A stretch of 29,302 nt of DNA from a virus: positions 1 to 29,302 of IMG/VR virus record IMGVR_UViG_3300008114_000154. One strand, 5' to 3'. The stretch's first letter is position 1. Every line of letters begins with the position of its first letter. The notes beneath the pieces are model-generated. The model worked only from the letters and a program-made list of their open reading frames with translations. It ran no database searches and was not told the DNA's origin. Of this stretch, positions 1 through 7,591 are shown one piece after another. The translations under genes were made by a program, and so were the position numbers.

Positions 1-114
1 TAAAGAAAGGTTATTTAAACGAATTAGCAAATAAATACAACGATAGGTTAGACACTTGCGCAAGAGCTTTAGGTCGTTTAATGAATTATAAAAGAAAATT
101 GCATAACTTAGTCG
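1..114. repeat. Terminal direct repeat, left copy
   Basis: These 114 bases are identical to 29189-29302. They lie inside one reading frame that continues across the join, so the contig closes into a circle of about 29,188 bp. The repeat is either assembly overlap of a circular or circularly permuted genome or a true short terminal redundancy; sequence alone cannot separate these. Confidence 0.95.
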
Positions 115-122
115 CAAATTAA
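1..122 (+). CDS. C-terminal end of DnaJ-type zinc-finger protein (wraps the join)
   Basis: This is the last part of the gene that starts at 28951. Bases 1-2 finish a codon begun at the other end of the contig and the stop is TAA at 120-122. When the circle is closed the protein has 119 residues. This end encodes a basic, helical tail (…LGRLMNYKRKLHNLVAN) without cysteines. The next gene begins four bases later at 127, so the two are probably co-transcribed from the promoter at 28891-28920. Confidence 0.85.
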   Translation, partial: KKGYLNELANKYNDRLDTCARALGRLMNYKRKLHNLVAN

Positions 123-126
123 GGCT

Positions 127-381
127 ATGGAATTAGTATTTTTAGTAGCAGTTGCTTGGTGGTTTGTTAATTTCGAACCCTTGCAGCTGCTTTTTGATTT
201 TATATTCAAACAAATTAAGATTTCACAGCTATCGAATTACGTTCACTCGTCTTTAGGTTGCTGGAAGTGTTGGAGCTTTTGGACTACGCTACTTTACACA
301 GGTAGTTTTCAATTAGCTTGTTTAGGTGCGTTAATTGCTTTTACAATTGATATATGTTTGAACAGGTTGAACTCCAAGTAA
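127..381 (+). CDS. Small integral membrane protein with CWKCWSFW motif
   Basis: This 84-residue protein is very hydrophobic. One membrane segment spans about residues 1-27 and a second about residues 55-77, with a short basic tail. Between them is LGCWKCWSFW (about residues 43-52), whose CxxC could bind metal or form a disulphide. Small membrane proteins with a Gly-Cys-x-x-Cys-x-x-Phe-Trp motif are common in Bacteroidota phages, but I know of no tested function. It starts four bases after the zinc-finger gene and its end overlaps the next frame, consistent with one operon. A holin or superinfection-exclusion role is possible but unsupported. Confidence 0.7.
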   Translation: MELVFLVAVAWWFVNFEPLQLLFDFIFKQIKISQLSNYVHSSLGCWKCWSFWTTLLYTGSFQLACLGALIAFTIDICLNRLNSK

Positions 382-557
382 TAAACGAAATAAACGCTTC
401 ACAGGACGTTATTAAGTATTCAAAAGTTAGTTTGAATAAGTTAAAGAAGATTAAGGAGCTAAAAACGGGAAAAAAAGATGGCGAATGCTTTTGTTCAAAC
501 GTTCGAAGGCGTGTTTGGTTTAAGGATTTCATGCAATGGTTTGAAAGCAATTCTTGA
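354..557 (+). CDS. Small unknown protein with CxC motif
   Basis: This 67-residue frame overlaps the end of the membrane-protein gene by 28 bp and starts with ATG. It has a lysine-rich helical first half and then GECFCSNVRRRVWFKDFMQWFE, a Cys-x-Cys followed by a basic aromatic stretch that reads like real protein. The competing frame from 478 is less protein-like over the shared part, so I favour this one as coding up to its stop at 555-557. Function unknown. Confidence 0.6.
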   Translation: MFEQVELQVINEINASQDVIKYSKVSLNKLKKIKELKTGKKDGECFCSNVRRRVWFKDFMQWFESNS

Positions 558-1071
558 CAAATACATAAACACGAATTACGCTGAGATTAGAAAATACACT
601 AACTATTTTTTAGTGCGAATGAATAGCCGAATAAACGCGGATGTCGTAATAAACAATTCTTACTTATACTTAGTTAAGTTAAACCCCGAGTTAAACACGG
701 AAAACGAAGTTAAAAGCTATCTATTAAACACTATTAAAAAACAAATCATTTGGAATACATCCCAAAGTAATAAAGAAGAGCTTGTGACGGCACTTGAATA
801 CGAACCAAATGAAACGAATGATGATACGGATTTAATATATAAGATAGAGCAGGAACGTAAATATCAGTTATACAAGTCATGTATTGAGATATACAGAAAC
901 ACGATTAAAGACAGAATTAAGTTAATTATATTTGAAGCATACTACGATAAAGGATACACAACAGCCCGAGCAATGGGTAAATACTTTGACCTACCATTTA
1001 CAACTGCTCACTATTGGATTAAAGAAATAAAAGAAGATTTAAAACGAATAAAACTTGAAAATGAAAATTAA
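478..1071 (+). CDS. Sigma-70-like transcription regulator
   Basis: From an ATG at 478 this gives 197 residues, but the first ~22 overlap the better-looking frame of the preceding gene; an in-frame TTG at 541 may be the true start, leaving about 176 residues. The body resembles the short sigma-factor-like proteins of Bacteroidota phages. A helical region-2-like part (INADVVINNSYLYLVK, then EVKSYLLNTIKKQIIW) is followed by an acidic linker (NETNDDTD) and a C-terminal helix-turn-helix like region 4 (FEAYYDKGYTTARAMGKYFD, then LPFTTAHYWIKEIKEDLKRI). The role would be to direct or modify host RNA polymerase, plausibly on late genes since terminase and structural genes follow. Assignment rests on fold-like pattern; promoter specificity is unknown. 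Confidence 0.6.
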   Translation: MANAFVQTFEGVFGLRISCNGLKAILDKYINTNYAEIRKYTNYFLVRMNSRINADVVINNSYLYLVKLNPELNTENEVKSYLLNTIKKQIIWNTSQSNKEELVTALEYEPNETNDDTDLIYKIEQERKYQLYKSCIEIYRNTIKDRIKLIIFEAYYDKGYTTARAMGKYFDLPFTTAHYWIKEIKEDLKRIKLENEN

Positions 1072-1291
1072 AGACGAATTTAAAGGAAAAGTGATAGTAA
1101 AATACGACAGTGTATTAGGACAAAAGCGAATCGAAGTTGACAAATTAGACCCGGCACGGTTTAATTATTATCAATCAATAGGACTTGGATACTTGTTTGA
1201 ACCTGAAGCAATCAATTACATGGGTATTGAACAAGAAGAAACCGAAGAACAAGCTGAAAAACCAAAAAGACGAAGAAAAAAATCTGAATGA
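1061..1291 (+). CDS. Small unknown protein with basic C-terminus
   Basis: The ATG at 1061 is preferred over an in-frame TTG at 1055, giving 76 residues and an 11-bp overlap with the upstream stop. The protein starts MKIKDEFKGKVIVKYDSVLG and has a compact beta-rich first half, then an acidic glutamate-rich stretch, then a very basic tail (KPKRRRKKSE). The charge switch suggests an exposed nucleic-acid or protein contact. It resembles small proteins found beside terminase in Flavobacterium-type phages, with no function known to me. Confidence 0.6.
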   Translation: MKIKDEFKGKVIVKYDSVLGQKRIEVDKLDPARFNYYQSIGLGYLFEPEAINYMGIEQEETEEQAEKPKRRRKKSE

Positions 1292-1488
1292 GCGTAATAC
1301 TAACTTCTGATTATTACATTGTCTTTATGAATCCAAACAAACATAAACACGAATGGAACGCCATGAGGTTAATAATGAACGTAGCTGAAATAAACTACTG
1401 TGTTTTTATAGACTACGAAAAGGACTACTTAGAATTTTATCCAGTTACAAAACAAGAATTTAGAGATTATCAATACAACCCTAACTAA
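1288..1488 (+). CDS. Small unknown protein
   Basis: This 66-residue protein begins with an ATGA overlap with the previous stop, a sign of translational coupling. It is rich in tyrosine, phenylalanine and asparagine (YYIVFMNPNKHKHEW; CVFIDYEKDYLEFYPV) and looks like a small soluble alpha/beta domain. No family is recognised. Its stop codon runs directly into the AAACACGAAT motif that contains the terminase small subunit start. Confidence 0.55.
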   Translation: MSVILTSDYYIVFMNPNKHKHEWNAMRLIMNVAEINYCVFIDYEKDYLEFYPVTKQEFRDYQYNPN

Positions 1489-1495
1489 AACACGA

Positions 1496-1930
1496 ATGAA
1501 ACCTAAATTAATAGAAACACCCGAAAAGCTTTGGGATATGTTCAAAGAATACAAAGAATACGTAATCACGAACCCAAGAACAATAGAAAAAGCTTTACAA
1601 AGCGGTAAAATAGCCAAAGAAAGTCTAAGAGTACCTTTAACAATGGAAGGATTTGAACTTTACTGCTTAGAAAATTACAGCGATTGCCATCATTATTTCG
1701 ATAATACGGATAATAGATATTCGGAATATAGGACAATCTGTCAACGTATAAAGAAATCAATACGCAACGATCAAATAGAGGGCGGTATGGTAGGTCAATA
1801 CAATCCTTCAATTACGCAGCGTTTAAATAACCTAACTGAAAAGACCGACATTACAACCGACGGTAAAGGAATTAACGAAATAAAGGTTAATATCATAAAA
1901 CCAAGTGACACAAACACGAATGAATTGTAA
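1496..1930 (+). CDS. terS: Terminase small subunit
   Basis: This 144-residue protein resembles the GP3-package type small terminases of Bacteroidota phages. It opens with a helical segment (TPEKLWDMFKEYKEYV), followed by RVPLTMEGFELYCLEN, the usual DNA-binding recognition part (PLTxEGFxxYL in relatives), then a helical region and a polar tail. It would bind phage DNA at the packaging site and load the large subunit, encoded 47 bp downstream. The start ATG lies inside the motif AAACACGAATG directly after the preceding stop. Start and length are typical. Confidence 0.85.
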   Translation: MKPKLIETPEKLWDMFKEYKEYVITNPRTIEKALQSGKIAKESLRVPLTMEGFELYCLENYSDCHHYFDNTDNRYSEYRTICQRIKKSIRNDQIEGGMVGQYNPSITQRLNNLTEKTDITTDGKGINEIKVNIIKPSDTNTNEL

Positions 1931-1977
1931 ATGCATATACGGGGTAAGTATAACCAAAGTGTGCAAAATGTAAGCAA

Positions 1978-3129
1978 ATGGAATTAAATTCTACTATTAT
2001 CTTTGAAAAGAACTTTGACGCACTTCAAAATAAAGAGGTGCGTTTTGTTATTAATGAGGGTGGAAGTAGGTCAAGCAAAACATATTCACTTTGTCAATTG
2101 CTAATCGTTTATAGTTTACAAAATCCTCAAAAGGTAGTTAGTATTATTCGAAAGACTTTTCCTGCGTTACGTGCTACGGTAATGCGAGACTTTTTAGAAA
2201 TCTTAAAAGACTTGGATATTTACTCACAGGAACGTCACAACAAGTCAGAACACATCTATACGTTTGATAATGGTTCGATAATTGAATTCTTTTCGGTAGA
2301 CGATGAACAAAAGATACGAGGGCGCAAAAGGGACGTGGCTTGGTGTAATGAAGCCAATGAACTTTATTACGATGACTTCACCCAATTGAATATGCGTACC
2401 GAGTTTAAATTAATATTTGATTACAACCCGTCCGAGTCTTCAAGTTGGTTATATGAGTTACCAAAAGACGAATCAATCCTAATCAAATCTACGTATCGTG
2501 ATAATCCGTTTTTACCTGATAGTATCAAAAAACAAATCGAGGATTTAAAACGAACCGACGAAGCACTTTACCAAATCTACGCTTTAGGTGAAAAGGCAAT
2601 AAGCAAATCAAACATTTACTCAAATTGGACTTTCTTAAATCACAGACCTTCAAAGTTCGTGAATTATGTTTATGGTTGCGATTTTGGGTATAACCATCCA
2701 ACCGCGCTCGTAAGGGTGTACTGGGTAGATAACGATATATTCATTGAAAAGGTAATTTATGAAAGCTACTTAACCACTACGAACCTAATTGACAAAATGA
2801 ATCAGTTGGGCGTAGAAAAACACGTAACGATATTAGCTGACTATTCACGCCCCGAAATAATAGCCGAAATGAATAACGCAGGGTTTGATGTACAAAACGC
2901 TAATAAGGTAGTTAAAAAAGGAATTGATAATATTAAAACGTTTGGAGTATTTTGTGAGGATTCAAAAGAAATAAAAAAGGAATACGATAACTACAAATGG
3001 AAAAAAGTAGGGGACATAATCACGGATGAACCTATCAAATTATTTGATGATGCAATGGATGCGATTAGGTATGCAGTTACTCACATTAGACAAGAGTATT
3101 ACACGGATGATAGTTACTTTGCGTTCTAA
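1978..3129 (+). CDS. terL: Terminase large subunit
   Basis: This 383-residue packaging motor has both terminase domains. The ATPase domain shows a Walker A at residues 28-35 (GGSRSSKT), a Walker B with catalytic acid at about 120-128 (VAWCNEANE) and a coupling motif DYNP at 148-151. The RNase-H-fold nuclease domain shows D235 (GCDFGYNHPTAL), D288 (TILADYSRP) and D357/D358/D361 (LFDDAMDAIRY). It cuts concatemers and pumps DNA through the portal into the prohead. It belongs to the Terminase_3-like group and is slightly short but complete. It follows the small subunit by 47 bp, and its stop overlaps the 29-bp late leader element of the next gene. Confidence 0.95.
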   Translation: MELNSTIIFEKNFDALQNKEVRFVINEGGSRSSKTYSLCQLLIVYSLQNPQKVVSIIRKTFPALRATVMRDFLEILKDLDIYSQERHNKSEHIYTFDNGSIIEFFSVDDEQKIRGRKRDVAWCNEANELYYDDFTQLNMRTEFKLIFDYNPSESSSWLYELPKDESILIKSTYRDNPFLPDSIKKQIEDLKRTDEALYQIYALGEKAISKSNIYSNWTFLNHRPSKFVNYVYGCDFGYNHPTALVRVYWVDNDIFIEKVIYESYLTTTNLIDKMNQLGVEKHVTILADYSRPEIIAEMNNAGFDVQNANKVVKKGIDNIKTFGVFCEDSKEIKKEYDNYKWKKVGDIITDEPIKLFDDAMDAIRYAVTHIRQEYYTDDSYFAF

Positions 3130-3156
3130 ACAAAAACACGAAAAAAATTAATATTG
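3128..3156 (+). promoter_or_regulatory. Late leader element, copy C (upstream of fibre-like gene)
   Basis: This 29-bp stretch starts AAACAAAAACACG and ends TTAATATTG, two bases before the ATG at 3159. Copies of the same length, with matching first 13 and last 9 bases, precede the genes at 13317 and 17629, and a looser copy precedes 15007. It may be a phage late promoter, a transcript leader or a translation enhancer. It overlaps the terL stop codon. Confidence 0.55.
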
Positions 3157-3158
3157 GT

Positions 3159-4763
3159 ATGGCTTACCGCGAAAGACAAAAGATTAGTCAAATGACACCT
3201 AAGGGTGCAAACTTAGCTGCTACTGATTTAATTGAAGTTAGTGAATTAGTAAGTGGCACATACCAAACCAAATCAATTACAGGACTTGAAATAATTAACG
3301 CTGCAAGTGGAGGAACTATAGACTTACAATTTGTAACGGATGTTGGTAACACTACCACAAATGATATTATAGTTGACGTAACTGGTGATGACTTGTCTAC
3401 AATTAGTGACGATACGATAACCGTTGAAAACACGAATGATGGTAGTTACGCACAATTAAACTCAGGCGGTCAACTAATCTTAAAGACGGATGCACAAGCA
3501 AGTGTTTTAAGAAACATTAACGTAACTAATCCAGGTGTTATTCTTGAGTTTCCTGATAAAGCAACAGGAAGTTACACAATAGCAACAACAAGCGATTTAA
3601 CAAGCGGAACAGTTACAAGCGTAGACTTAACTATGCCTTCAGCTTTTACGGTAACAGGTAACCCTATAACATCGAGTGGAACATTAGCAGTTGCAGGAGC
3701 AGGAGTTGTTAGTCAATATGTTCGTGGTGATGGTTCTTTAGCTAACTTCCCATCTGTTTCTGGTGGTGGTGCTTCAACAAGTTATTATTTAAATGGCTCA
3801 GTAAGTCAAGGAACAATCGGCGGTGTTACTTATTACGAAATGAATAAGACGCCAATATTAGGGGTAGGTACTGATTTCATCCGCACAAATGCACAAGGCA
3901 ATGGATACATCGCTTCATTCTTAACTGATGCAAATGACCCTAATTTATTAAAGATACCTGGCGGTAATTGGAATTTAGAATTCTATTTTTCAGCTTCAAG
4001 TGGTGGAAGTACACCTTCATTTTATGTAGAGCTTTATAAATATGATGGAAGTACGTTTACTTTAGTAGCGTCAAATTCTACAAGCCCCGAAATCATAACG
4101 GGAGGCACTTCAATAGATGCTTATTTCACATCTATGAGCGTTCCTGAAACAGTTTTGGTAGCTACGGATAGATTGGCTATTCGAGTTTACGTAACGCCAG
4201 CAGGACGCACGATTACATTACATACAGAAGACAATCACCTTTGCCAAGTCATTACAACGTTTACAACGGGTTTAACAGCTTTAAATGGTTTAACTGACCA
4301 AGTACAAAACTTTTCAACTGGCACAAGTGGAACTGATTTTGGGATTAATTCAACTGGTTCAACGCATACGTTTAATTTACCAACGGCTTCGGCTACAAAT
4401 CGAGGTGCATTAAGTACAACTGATTGGACTACGTTTAACGCAAAAGCGCCAACTGAAGTTAGTATAAACACTCAAACTGTTAATTACACTTTAGCTTTAA
4501 GTGATAACTATAAATTAATCGAGGTAAACAACGCAAGTGCGAGAACAATAACAATACCTACAAATACTGCGGTAACTTTTCCAATAGGAACTCAAATTTT
4601 GATTAGTCAATATGGAGCAGGTCAAGTTACTATTGCACCTGATACTGGAGTTACTTTACGTTCAAGTGGTGGAAAAACTAAAACGGCTGCTCAGTACGCA
4701 ATGGCTACTTTAGTAAAACGCGGAACAAATGAATGGTATTTAGCCGGAGATATAACAACTTAA
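3159..4763 (+). CDS. Tail fibre / appendage-like structural protein
   Basis: This 534-residue protein is rich in Thr, Ser, Gly and Val, with the repetitive beta-strand pattern of phage fibres. The N-terminus (RERQKISQMTPKGANLAATD) and the middle stretch GTVTSVDLTMPSAFTVTGNP then ITSSGTLAVAGAG are typical of Bacteroidota phage and prophage fibres. The C-terminal ~90 residues (TQILISQYGAGQVTIAPDTG then RGTNEWYLAGDIT) resemble a common fibre-tip domain. It probably forms trimers exposed on the virion and may contact the host surface. It comes directly after terminase, an unusual place for a fibre gene, and is preceded by the 29-bp late leader element. Confidence 0.7.
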   Translation: MAYRERQKISQMTPKGANLAATDLIEVSELVSGTYQTKSITGLEIINAASGGTIDLQFVTDVGNTTTNDIIVDVTGDDLSTISDDTITVENTNDGSYAQLNSGGQLILKTDAQASVLRNINVTNPGVILEFPDKATGSYTIATTSDLTSGTVTSVDLTMPSAFTVTGNPITSSGTLAVAGAGVVSQYVRGDGSLANFPSVSGGGASTSYYLNGSVSQGTIGGVTYYEMNKTPILGVGTDFIRTNAQGNGYIASFLTDANDPNLLKIPGGNWNLEFYFSASSGGSTPSFYVELYKYDGSTFTLVASNSTSPEIITGGTSIDAYFTSMSVPETVLVATDRLAIRVYVTPAGRTITLHTEDNHLCQVITTFTTGLTALNGLTDQVQNFSTGTSGTDFGINSTGSTHTFNLPTASATNRGALSTTDWTTFNAKAPTEVSINTQTVNYTLALSDNYKLIEVNNASARTITIPTNTAVTFPIGTQILISQYGAGQVTIAPDTGVTLRSSGGKTKTAAQYAMATLVKRGTNEWYLAGDITT

Positions 4764-4774
4764 AATAAAAACAA

Positions 4775-5047
4775 ATGTCAACAAATTTAATGGGCGAATT
4801 AGTAGCCAACAAAGGAACATTTATTCTAAACAACACGACGGAAAAAACAGCGGTTATCGATGCCATTGTTGTTTTAGAAGATACGGTATTTAACGCTATT
4901 AAAATAGCAGGTTCAGACGTAAAGACGAACTATATCGGAACAGTTGCAACTGCTGTTAAAGCTGGAGCGATTATAACTCCAACTGCGGATTTACAATTTA
5001 GCGGTGTTGATTTAACTTCGGGTAGTGTCGCACTTGTATTAGGTTAG
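4775..5047 (+). CDS. Small virion-associated protein (unknown)
   Basis: This 90-residue protein is rich in Ala, Val and Thr with few charged residues, predicting a small all-beta domain (KGTFILNNTTEKTAVIDAIVVLEDT; LTSGSVALVLG). It lies between two fibre-like genes with 11-bp and 2-bp gaps, so it is probably a small capsid or tail decoration or fibre-associated protein. The role is inferred from position and composition only. Confidence 0.6.
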   Translation: MSTNLMGELVANKGTFILNNTTEKTAVIDAIVVLEDTVFNAIKIAGSDVKTNYIGTVATAVKAGAIITPTADLQFSGVDLTSGSVALVLG

Positions 5048-5049
5048 TC

Positions 5050-5859
5050 ATGTATGGATACGGAAACAGTATGTTCTTAGCAACAACAGGAATATTAGCA
5101 AGACCAAGCGGGGGTATAGACCCAGACGCTCAAGCGTTCATAACAGCGGCTGGAATAACAGACCCTACACAACAAGCGGCTATTAATACTTTGGTAGTTG
5201 ACTTGAAAGGGTATTCAATATGGACAAAGTTCACAGCAATTTATCCAATAGTAGGTGGAGTAGCAAGTTCTCATGCGGTTAATCTTAAAACTCCTGGAAC
5301 TTACAATTTAACTTTTGCAACGGGCTGGACTCATTCAAGCACAGGAATGACTCCTAATGGAAATACATATGCAAGCACTGGAATAAATATTAATAGTGTT
5401 ATGTCATTGAATAGTATGGCTTTTGGTGTATATTCAAGAACCAACAGCTCAGGTAGTCAAACTGCAGGAGCAGGAGCAGGAGCAGGAGGCCAAAATTCTT
5501 GTTTTATTGTTGAGAGATGGACTGATAATGTTTTCTATGGTCAAGTTAATACAACAACCAACACGTCAATTGCAGTAACAGATTCAAGTGGTTTTTATCA
5601 AGCAAGTAGAACAGCATCAAATGCTGTAAGATTAGTTAGAAATACAACTCACGCAACGTCATCAGCTGCATCAACTGCTAAGCCAAATTTATTTTTTTTA
5701 TTTGGTGCAAGGTCAATAGATTTAAGTAATACAGCTATTCAGAATAGCAGTAGACAAATAGCTTTTGGTTATTTATCAGATGGTTTTACACAAACAGAAT
5801 GTGATAACTTATATACAGCGGTTCAAACATACCAAACAACTTTATCAAGACAAGTATAA
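5050..5859 (+). CDS. Tail or fibre protein, possible receptor-binding / lectin-like domain
   Basis: This 269-residue protein has an N-terminal helical part containing DPDAQAFITAAGITDPTQQAAI and DLKGYSIWTKFTAIYPIVGG, a module widespread in phages and prophages of Bacteroidota. A beta-rich domain follows, suggestive of a concanavalin-like jelly roll, ending in DGFTQTECDNLYTAVQTYQTTL. Residues encoded at 5464-5487 form a (GCAGGA)4 hexanucleotide repeat giving an Ala-Gly run. A surface-binding or receptor-binding role is plausible but inferred. It overlaps the next gene by one base. Confidence 0.6.
   Translation: MYGYGNSMFLATTGILARPSGGIDPDAQAFITAAGITDPTQQAAINTLVVDLKGYSIWTKFTAIYPIVGGVASSHAVNLKTPGTYNLTFATGWTHSSTGMTPNGNTYASTGININSVMSLNSMAFGVYSRTNSSGSQTAGAGAGAGGQNSCFIVERWTDNVFYGQVNTTTNTSIAVTDSSGFYQASRTASNAVRLVRNTTHATSSAASTAKPNLFFLFGARSIDLSNTAIQNSSRQIAFGYLSDGFTQTECDNLYTAVQTYQTTLSRQV
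5464..5487 (+). repeat. (GCAGGA)4 hexanucleotide repeat
   Basis: Four perfect tandem copies of GCAGGA encode an Ala-Gly run in the presumed tail protein. Copy-number change would add or remove two residues without shifting the frame. Confidence 0.85.
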
Positions 5860-6089
5860 TGGAAGGTAGAATAGTAACAAACCAACAAGCTCAAGATTTA
5901 CAAGGAGTATTCTTTGACGCAGATACATTTTTAAATTTCGTTCAAGATATTAACGATGTATATTTTTTATTTTTAAGTGAATCAGATGAAGTAGATATTG
6001 CCCCAACTGAGTACGCTTATTTATTAGATATACCGTTAAGTCCTTTTGAGCCTAAGCCAAACCCACCTTTTCCACCAATTGAAGATTAA
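5859..6089 (+). CDS. Small unknown virion-module protein with Pro-rich tail
   Basis: This 76-residue acidic protein (ADTFLNFVQDINDVYFLFLS) ends in a proline-rich stretch (SPFEPKPNPPFPPIED). Its start overlaps the previous stop and its stop overlaps the next start, so it is translated as part of the fibre/tail-tip operon. Short proteins of this type commonly sit between fibre and tail-tip genes in Flavobacterium phages. A fibre chaperone or adaptor role is possible but unproven. Confidence 0.6.
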   Translation: MEGRIVTNQQAQDLQGVFFDADTFLNFVQDINDVYFLFLSESDEVDIAPTEYAYLLDIPLSPFEPKPNPPFPPIED

Positions 6090-7591
6090 TGGCACTAACA
6101 CTAATAGCGAGACCGCAGGATGTAACTCCAGCATATAACCCAATAAAATGGATTGTAAATTCTAATATAAAAAACTACGATGGTTTTCGCTATGTGTTTA
6201 AAATCAAAGATTCGTTAAGTAACATAATTGCAGAATATCGTGTTTTACCAACTTACGGAACTGGCTACGGTGAACAAGACCTTTCGAAATTACTAAGTAA
6301 TTACGTATCGTTTGACTTAAACACGGATTCAACTACGTTTTATCCTGCCACAAACTCTTCTTATACTTATAAGATTGAAACTGGCGAAGAGTACACATCA
6401 CAAGTTAATTACACTTCAACTTTAGTTAATAGCTCTGGCAACGTTCGAATAAACGTAACAAATACTTTTGTAGCTGGTGACCGTATAAACATAAAGCAAG
6501 TAGATGGTGGAGCAGCCAATCCTTATATGGAGGGTTTATTTACGGTGTTAAGTGCAACGGGTTCTTATTTAGTGATTAACTCGCAATGGTCTTTAGTTAC
6601 AAATGCTGCAATAGACGGAACGATAATCTATGCTGATAACAGAAAGACGTACGTAGCGGGAACTGAATATACAAAGAAAGTTTTTAATGGCGCTTTAAGA
6701 TGGTTAGATTTTCCAACATGGGAATATGATGATTTTAATTTGATTGCAAATACAAAAAGATGGTTTACAAACCAACCTACAACTTTTTATAGCACATTAG
6801 GTCAAGATATTTATTTAAATGCAGGAAATCCAAGTGGAAACCCCGAATACGTTATTTTTAAAAACTCAAATGGTGAGTATTTTTACAAAACAATTTCAGG
6901 AACAACTCCTTTAATACATCAAATACCAATAGGCGCAAATAACTATGGTGTATTAACTCCAATAGGTGCGGCAACTTTACCTATGATAAAGACGGATACA
7001 ACGTATTATGAAGTTTACTATTCAAGTGCAAACACGGGAACACCAATTCAAAACTCATTAAAATACAAAATTAACTTAGATACTCGCGTTCAGATTTCCG
7101 AATACCATTGTTTATTCTTAGATAGGATGGGTTCGTTTAGCTCATTCGCTTTTCAGTTAAAGAACTATGAAAGAGGCGAAGTTACACGGGACGAATATAA
7201 CAAAGATGTAACAGGCTTTATTAATACTTTGCCAAGTGTTGACCAATGGAGTTATTTAACGCGCGAAGATGGCTTTAAAACGTTTAATATTAACGTTAAA
7301 AAAACCATTGACCTAAACACCAATTGGATGACTGAAGAAATGAATCGGTATTTCGAAGAGTTAATCACATCACCGCAAGTTTATTTGAAATTAGCTTCGT
7401 ACACAAACACAGAAAACTGGCTTTATCCTGAAGATGAAAGCGGCTGCCCTTTAAGAATACCCGAAAGCACGGAATACCAACCCGTAATAGTTACAAATAA
7501 TCAATACGAAATATTCCAACAAAGAAACAAGAATTTAATTAAGCATTCTATAACGGTACGTTTAGCAAATCAGGACAATATCAATGGTTAG
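6089..7591 (+). CDS. Tail-tip-associated structural protein
   Basis: This 500-residue protein begins MALTLIARPQDVTPAYNPIK, a start seen in Bacteroidota phage and prophage tail proteins, and is beta-rich with many Tyr, Asn and Thr residues. The C-terminal third contains a charged region (YERGEVTRDEYNKDVTG) and ends in RNKNLIKHSITVRLANQDN. It overlaps the 930-residue tip protein gene by 8 bp, and the two are likely physical partners in the distal tail or baseplate. Distal-tail-protein function is inference from position upstream of the tip protein. Confidence 0.65.
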   Translation: MALTLIARPQDVTPAYNPIKWIVNSNIKNYDGFRYVFKIKDSLSNIIAEYRVLPTYGTGYGEQDLSKLLSNYVSFDLNTDSTTFYPATNSSYTYKIETGEEYTSQVNYTSTLVNSSGNVRINVTNTFVAGDRINIKQVDGGAANPYMEGLFTVLSATGSYLVINSQWSLVTNAAIDGTIIYADNRKTYVAGTEYTKKVFNGALRWLDFPTWEYDDFNLIANTKRWFTNQPTTFYSTLGQDIYLNAGNPSGNPEYVIFKNSNGEYFYKTISGTTPLIHQIPIGANNYGVLTPIGAATLPMIKTDTTYYEVYYSSANTGTPIQNSLKYKINLDTRVQISEYHCLFLDRMGSFSSFAFQLKNYERGEVTRDEYNKDVTGFINTLPSVDQWSYLTREDGFKTFNINVKKTIDLNTNWMTEEMNRYFEELITSPQVYLKLASYTNTENWLYPEDESGCPLRIPESTEYQPVIVTNNQYEIFQQRNKNLIKHSITVRLANQDNING

